This document shows, piece by piece, positions 59,302 through 64,000 of a DNA stretch of 64,000 nt (its first letter is position 1; the number at the start of each line of letters is the position of its first letter). A program made the translations under genes and the position numbers. Below the pieces are notes generated by a model. The model saw only the letters and a list, made by a program, of their open reading frames with translations, was not told the origin of the DNA and searched no databases. The stretch is from Istiophorus platypterus (taxonomy: Eukaryota; Chordata; Actinopteri; Istiophoriformes; Istiophoridae), in the NCBI GenBank assembly GCA_016859345.1, contig CM029131.1, positions 13,041,884 through 13,105,883 of the forward strand, in the 5' to 3' direction.

Positions 59302-60440
59302 CGCTCGTTCGGGGAAGCACTTGTGCCGGATTTAACAGCCGAGCAGCCAAAACACACACTCAACACTCAACATTCACACAGACTCACAGACAAACACACT
59401 CTGCAGAGGGCTTCCTGCTATCCACTTCCCTGTGCTGGAAACCATTTGCATGCCCCGTCACTCGGCCGCTGCCTGTGAAACACCCTGTAATCCAAATCGA
59501 ACGTTTGCACACGGCCGCTGTTTCGTTGACGCACTTCCACGCGGCTTTTTCGCAGCCTCGCGCGTGGGACAAAACTGCCTGCACACGTATCGTTATCGCT
59601 CAGCAACAACTGCCCCATGCTGCCCCGCCACATTCATAATGTGACACGGCCACCTTTGAAACGCAAAAGTCAAAATATTGTCATTGCTGGAAATTCTTGT
59701 CATCTTTGCTTTGAATAGATGTTGGGAGTGTTTTTTATGCATATTTGTTTTTTGTTTTTGTTTTTTTTTTATTTTGAAAGGCACTTCCTCTTAAAGCAGA
59801 TCTAAGATTTAATTTTAAACCATACTTCCCTTTGCATGTATGTATACATGTCAAGCAGGAACATCCCTCAACATTCGTTTGTTCGTTCTCGTCTTTACTT
59901 AATGTGAGCAAAAACTACGCCAGTGAACTGGTTTATACGGATGGAACCGTTATTGTCTAGAACATTAAGATTTTCCAGGGTCGGTTCACCGTCGTGCACC
60001 GTCCAAACAGCTCAGACCCCTCGGGTCACGCACTGCACAAGACCGTGGAAGGTGTCCTGCGGACACGGGGACTAAAGGCCGCTTTATGCTTCCCCGTTGA
60101 GCCTTCGCCGTGCCCTGACATGCACCTCCATGAAAATAAATTTAACTATGCTAACTACGCTGTGTCACATTTCCAGTTTCTCCTCCTTCGCCACCGTCAT
60201 ACAGACTCGTCTCCTTCTCCAACATCTTCTTTCGTTTCCACGTCGTTTCCACGTAAATTCAGGAAAACTGAAACTGTTGTCCGGCATCTGTCGGCTCGAC
60301 TCCGACAAAGTCCGCTCGGTTTCACTCGCAGTGGTTTTTGAAGTGTGCCAACAAAGCTCATTTTGGTGGCGTGATTGCAGAGCAACACCAGAACAGATGA
60401 GTGGAGATGCTCAGGATGGGGTAGGACAATTCCGACTTCC
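59300..60440. other. Spacer, no gene recognised
   Basis: No recognised exon. CpG-bearing sequence lies at 59440-59640 and 59985-60110. The 184-residue + frame (60097-60651) overlaps the antisense transposase relic and is not a gene. Confidence 0.45.
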
Positions 60441-60447
60441 ACGGCGT

Positions 60448-60768
60448 AGGTTCAACGCAGAAGCACAAATTGGCCTTAAGACACTGGCGTCAGGTCCTTC
60501 GGGTCCCACTGAGTCACGACGTGGGACCTCCAAGGATCGGACTTGTTTTCCCACCACATCCCACAGACACCGGATCGGGCTGCGATCCAGGGAACCCGGA
60601 GGCCGGGTCAGCTCCCCACACTCGTCGCCATGTTCCTCAAACGTTTCCTGAACAGTCTTTGGAGTGACGGGGCGGGATCCTGCTGGAGGAGGCCGCTGTT
60701 GTCAAGGGAAACCGTCGTCATGGAGGGGTAGTTCCTGGTCTACGGCGTTTAGGTAGGTGGTACGTGCC
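60448..60768 (-). pseudogene. Decayed Tc1/mariner-family transposase fragment
   Basis: Read on the minus strand from 60768 down, the translation follows the C-terminal catalytic half of fish Tc1-like DDE transposases. It shows YLNAVDQ, then SGLLQQDPAP (the QQDNAP motif with its Asp kept), then, after a frameshift near 60657, VQETFEEHG, SPIRCLWDV (the SPDLNPIEHLWDV block) and GKQVRSLE. The catalytic Glu position of PIEHLW reads Arg (codon at 60570-60572), and the conserved Asn/Cys-His residues are lost, so it is inactive. The N-terminal DNA-binding half is not seen, nor are inverted termini. Tc1-like elements are abundant in teleosts, and this is an old copy. Confidence 0.85.
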
Positions 60769-60769
60769 T

Positions 60770-61275
60770 ACCTAGAGAAAACTATATATATAAACACACA
60801 CATATGTATAAAAATAGAATCAGATAATATTGTAACATTTTACAAGCATATTGTGTTTATATGTCGACATACAATTATCAAGCACATTATATTCATTTAT
60901 AATCTATATATGCACAATTCAGCCTCAAAATTAAATTTTTACACGCACAAAATAGAATAAATAGTATAGAAATAAAATATATGCTGACATCTTTAATCTG
61001 AGGATCCGTTGTGCCATTGCTTTCATACAGAAAACAGGTTATGTGTAAGAAAGTAAACTGATGTTCTCATTTTACAGGAGTTCTGCAGGTAAAAACAGCT
61101 ATATTATCACGAAGAAAACAAAAATCATAATTGTATTTTGAAATTGGATTAAATTGTTTGATGACAGTTTATACAGGCTCACACACAGAAAAACAAAAAG
61201 CAAAAAGTTGTAATGCTGGAGTGCTGAGACCAGCGCGGCTCCCCATCGACTCCCGCTTCTGAAACCACTGATCAG
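60770..61275. other. AT-rich spacer
   Basis: Low-complexity AT-rich sequence (60780-60990) and ordinary sequence thereafter. No gene seen. Confidence 0.6.
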
Positions 61276-61279
61276 ACGA

Positions 61280-61367
61280 TCAAATAGTCAAATAGTCAAA
61301 TAGTCAAATAGTCAAATAGTCAAATAGTCAAATAGTCAAATAATCAAATAGTCAAACAATCAAATAA
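61280..61367. repeat. 8-bp tandem repeat (TCAAATAG)n, 11 copies
   Basis: About eight identical TCAAATAG units are followed by variants (TCAAATAA, TCAAACAA). Decay at the right end only suggests growth from the left. Confidence 0.95.
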
Positions 61368-61374
61368 TGGAGCC

Positions 61375-61541
61375 GCTCGCGACCGAGCCGAGAACATGAA
61401 GTGTGCAAACTGCTGCGTCTCCGCCGCGTCCGTGGGCGTTGAACCTGCCTGTGTTTGGTATTCCGTGCAGAAAGCCTCCCACGCCCCGTGTGTCCGCCCA
61501 CGCGCGGATTTGCGTCACGCAGGGAGCAGCGTGGGCGAGAG

Positions 61542-61613
<72 letters not shown>

Positions 61614-61745
61614 AGCGGAATATCCCACTTTTATTCTGCTGCCGCGTCAAGCTGCGCGCGGCGGAGACCTGGCAGCGGACAGGAAGCGGCGACAAAATAA
61701 GAGCCCAAACCGGGGGGGGGGGGGGCTCAGGGCCCGCCTTAGAAT
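61375..61745. promoter_or_regulatory. CpG-rich segment with (GA)n
   Basis: CpG-dense sequence (61375-61530 and 61625-61700) flanks a long GA run. GAGA-type runs inside CpG islands are frequent at vertebrate promoters. It could be an alternative promoter of the gene beyond the right edge; there is no direct evidence. Confidence 0.3.
61536..61609. repeat. (GA)n microsatellite, over 30 units
   Basis: A pure purine GA run, able to form triplex DNA. The Arg/Glu frames on + and Ser/Leu frames on - are artefacts. Confidence 0.95.
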
Positions 61746-61749
61746 ATAG

Positions 61750-62013
61750 GTAATCCTGGTTATGAATGGGAAATAATGAAAAGCTCCATATGTGAGCTCG
61801 ACGGCGCAGTAGTGAGCCGAAGTCTCTATTTTAGTCTTTAAAAGATTGTTGGTTATACCGATATTAAATGGAGCTGGTTAAAGCTTCACTAACAAACCAA
61901 CTGCAGCAATGTCACTTTTGAAAATTGCACGATTGAATTCTGGGTCAAAGGATGATGATGATGAAAATTAAACTTCTTGGTGGAGAGTACCTGCGTCCTT
62001 TTACTCGCGGTAC
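61750..62013. other. Spacer before the 632-bp duplication
   Basis: Ordinary sequence with a short GATGATGATGA run at 61950-61963. No gene seen. Confidence 0.6.
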
Positions 62014-62645
62014 TTGGATTTCTTTTCGCCTGCAGAGTTTCTGGGCGAAAAGTTTTACTTTTGACTCGGATGATAGAACCTTCCGTTGCCTCCCCCCAAC
62101 AGGTGAAACATTAAAAATGCCACTAACATGTTAATGCATCAATAATAATAATAATAACCAAGTAATATAATATAAAACTGAAAGTAGCTGTTCTGTAGAG
62201 ATAAGTACTTTTACTTTGATGCTTAAGTACATTTTGCCAATTATACTTCCACATCTGTAAAACTCCGATCACAGTAATTCAAGGTTTAATGGAGTTTTGT
62301 CACACTGCAGGTAAACTGCTTTTACTTAAGGGAAATATCTGAATTCTTCTTCCTCCACTGCTGATTTCTGGTATTTATCTACTTGTTTGTCTTTCTTTCG
62401 ATTCTTGAAAAGCCAGTTTCAAGACAGACATATATCTTTGTTCTTTCCATTTACTGTTTACAGTTCACTACATAAATAATAATATCTTTGCAGCTTTTTA
62501 AAATATAAAAATATATTATTTTGCATTTTATCTCGTTGGGGCATTAAAACTAGTGGATTGGATCCAAAGTCAAAGCATCAAACCAAAAAATGAAGTAAAT
62601 GTAATTAAAGTGGGATCTAAAGTAAACAAAAATATAATATATTGT
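62014..62645. repeat. 632-bp tandem duplication, copy A
   Basis: The unit begins at TTGGATT and is repeated head to tail at 62646. It includes a fish-element-like block at about 62200-62365 (GTACTTTTACTTTGATGCTT, AAGTACATTTTGCC, CTTTTACTTAAGGGAAATAT and TCTTCTTCCTCCACTG). No coding content: the 60-residue frame at 61952-62134 is broken in copy B. Confidence 0.95.
62200..62365. repeat. Probable nonautonomous fish DNA-element fragment inside the duplication
   Basis: The block TACTTTTACTTTGATGCTTA, then GTACATTTTGCCAATTATAC, then TTACTTAAGGGAAATATCTG and a final CTTCCTCCACTG matches, from memory, the ends of a very common teleost hAT-like element. The same block recurs 632 bases to the right by duplication. 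The family name is not checked. Confidence 0.45.
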
Positions 62646-63277
62646 TTGGATTTTCTTTCGCCTGCAGAGTTTCTGGGCGAAAAGTTTTACTTTTGACTCG
62701 GATGATAGAAACTTCCGTTGCCTCCCCCCAACAGGTGAAACATTCAAAATGCCACTAACATGTTAATGCATCAATAATAATAGTAATAACCAAGTAATAT
62801 AATATAAAACTGAAAGTAGCTGTTCTGTAGAGATAAGTACTTTTACTTTGATGCTTAAGTACATTTTGCCAATTATACTTCCACATCTGTAAAACTCCGA
62901 TCACAGTAATTCAAGGTTTAATGGAGTTTTGTCACACTGCAGGTAAACTGCTTTTACTTAAGGGAAATATCTGAATTCTTCTTCCTCCACTGCTGATTTC
63001 TGGTATTTATCTATTTGTTTGTCTTTCTTTCGATTCTTGAAAAGCCAGTTTCAAGACAGACATATATCTTTGTTCTTTCCATTTACTGTTTACAGTTCAC
63101 TACATAAATAATAATATCTTTGCAGCTTTTTAAAATATAAAAATATATTATTTTGCATTTTATCTCGTTGGGGCATTAAAACTAGTGGATTGGATCCAAA
63201 GTCAAAGCATCAAACCAAAAGATGAAGTAAATGTAATTAAAGTGGGATCTAAAGTAAACAAAAATATAATATATTGT
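62646..63277. repeat. 632-bp tandem duplication, copy B
   Basis: The same length as copy A with only a few substitutions: GAACCTTCCG/GAAACTTCCG, TTAAAAATGC/TTCAAAATGC, a changed A in the AATAAT run, TCTACTTG/TCTATTTG and AAAAAATG/AAAAGATG. The motif TTGGATT is present at both edges and at the junction (62014, 62646, 63278). Confidence 0.95.
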
Positions 63278-63536
63278 TTGGATTCTCTTTGCGATATAAA
63301 TACACAGTTCAGTTTTAAGAACATTTGGCATCACTACATATTTAGCCATTGGATGAAATAAGGTGCACGTGCACTGGGACGCCGCAGCGGCTGAATCCGA
63401 GGCGGGATTCAAACCATTTCTTCGTGCGCAACGCAGGCGCTTTTATTTTGTAGGGCCGGGCGGAAGTCCCGTAGTGGCTGCACGCACGACTTGACGTCGG
63501 TGGTTGGCGAAGGGGGAGTGGAGAGACGCTGGGTGA

Positions 63537-63538
<2 letters not shown>

Positions 63539-63572
<34 letters not shown>
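63539..63572. repeat. (CA)n microsatellite
   Basis: About 17 CA units inside the CpG-rich segment, then CTCACTCACTCCGACGCG. Confidence 0.95.
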
Positions 63573-63576
<4 letters not shown>

Positions 63577-63727
63577 TCACTCCGACGCGCACACACACGC
63601 GACGCACACTCGGAGGCGAAAGGGCGCGCGGACAAGACGCAGGAAGGAAGGTCAGCGGCTTTTTCCTGCGCGTTGTTCTCTCCTCTTCTTTCTTCTCTGA
63701 ACGACCGAAGGAAGCAAAAGTTTCCAG

Positions 63728-63826
63728 ACAGAGAGAGAGACACACAGAGAGAGACAGACAGAGACACAGAGAGAGACAGACAGAGACACAGAGAGACAGA
63801 CAGAGACGGAGACGGAGAGAGAGACT
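63728..63826. repeat. (CAGA/GAGA)n tract with about 20-base periodicity
   Basis: GAGAGACACAGAGAGAGACAGACAGAGACACAGAGAGAG-like sequence in which a CAGACAGAGACACAGAGAGA word is repeated directly. Confidence 0.85.
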
Positions 63827-64000
63827 GAGGACTCTCGAAGACGAGCGAGCTCTGGCGGCTTTCTTTCCCTTTTTTTGTCTTTTTTTGCGAGTTGGAAATT
63901 ATTTTTCAATTTCTTGCCCTAATTAGTTAAATATTTAATTTCACGCGCCCTGTTCTCGCGCTGGGATCTCTCCTTCTTTGCGGGCTTTTTTTTTTCTTTT

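Larger units (their letters stand above)
63400..64000 (+). promoter_or_regulatory. Probable promoter and 5' leader of a gene beyond the right edge
   Basis: CpG content rises from about 63360. GGGCGGAAGT (63458-63467) combines a GC-box-like and an ETS core. It is followed by (CA)n, CpG-rich GACGCGCACACACACGCGACGC, a CAGAGAGAGA-rich purine leader (63728-63825) and a pyrimidine-rich stretch to the window end. The pattern fits a long 5' untranslated first exon of a + strand gene, but no start codon with a coding frame is visible and the gene cannot be named. Orientation is inferred. Confidence 0.35.

Noticed and set aside
45398..59451. Four perfect ATTTGCAT octamers (45398, 45856, 57113, 59444) as a regulatory set
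   Set aside because: About this number of 8-base matches is expected by chance in AT-rich DNA of this length, and their spacing shows no pattern.
60097..60651. 184-residue + frame
   Set aside because: It partly overlaps the antisense Tc1 relic and has no domain of its own.

Overview
The window is vertebrate nuclear DNA, most likely from a spiny-rayed teleost fish. Genes are split by GT-AG introns. One gene is a clear MFSD6 orthologue in a compact layout of about 11 kb. The DNA around it is full of (GT)n, (GA)n and (TAG)n arrays, and it carries a decayed Tc1-like transposase and sequences that resemble the TACTTTTACTTAAGTA-type elements common in fish. No bacterial, plasmid, CRISPR or viral feature was seen.

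Layout. 1-17.9 kb: no recognisable gene. It holds AT-rich spacer, several very long (TAG)n/(CTA)n tracts (6.6-8.2, 11.25-11.8 and 12.95-13.4 kb), a 37-bp minisatellite inside one of them, and a degenerate AT-rich repeat at 9.58-10.2 kb. 18.0-19.4 kb: a gene with one coding exon for a leucine-rich-repeat type I membrane protein, with a polyadenylation signal. 20.7-33.6 kb: mfsd6, with a CpG-rich promoter and probable 5' untranslated exon at 20.7-21.06 kb. Six coding exons join in frame to 783 residues. 34.36-37.24 kb: a 1.4-kb head-to-tail duplication with a 65-base T run between the copies. 37.3-61 kb: no coding gene recognised. It holds possible conserved regulatory stretches rich in homeodomain and POU-type sites, a promoter-like cluster (ZNF143/SBS, ETS and YY1 type) near 50.15 kb, a perfect 16-bp-arm hairpin at 46.23 kb, a G-quadruplex cluster at 58.16 kb, a (TAG)n tract at 58.7 kb and the Tc1 relic at 60.45-60.77 kb. 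61.3-64 kb: simple repeats, a 632-bp exact-length tandem duplication, and a CpG-rich, purine/pyrimidine-skewed stretch that looks like the promoter and 5' leader of a gene lying beyond the right edge.

The two real genes lie on the + strand, about 3.2 kb apart (stop to start codon), and both encode membrane proteins. Nothing in the sequence shows that they work together. Splice joins were built by hand from consensus sites plus reading-frame and family continuity; no transcript or database comparison was possible.

I found no convincing undescribed gene system. The observations most worth checking are the two tandem duplications, whose divergence is low enough to be allelic, the perfect hairpin at 46.23 kb, the 37-bp minisatellite, the promoter-like cluster without an obvious gene, and the unassigned LRR receptor.
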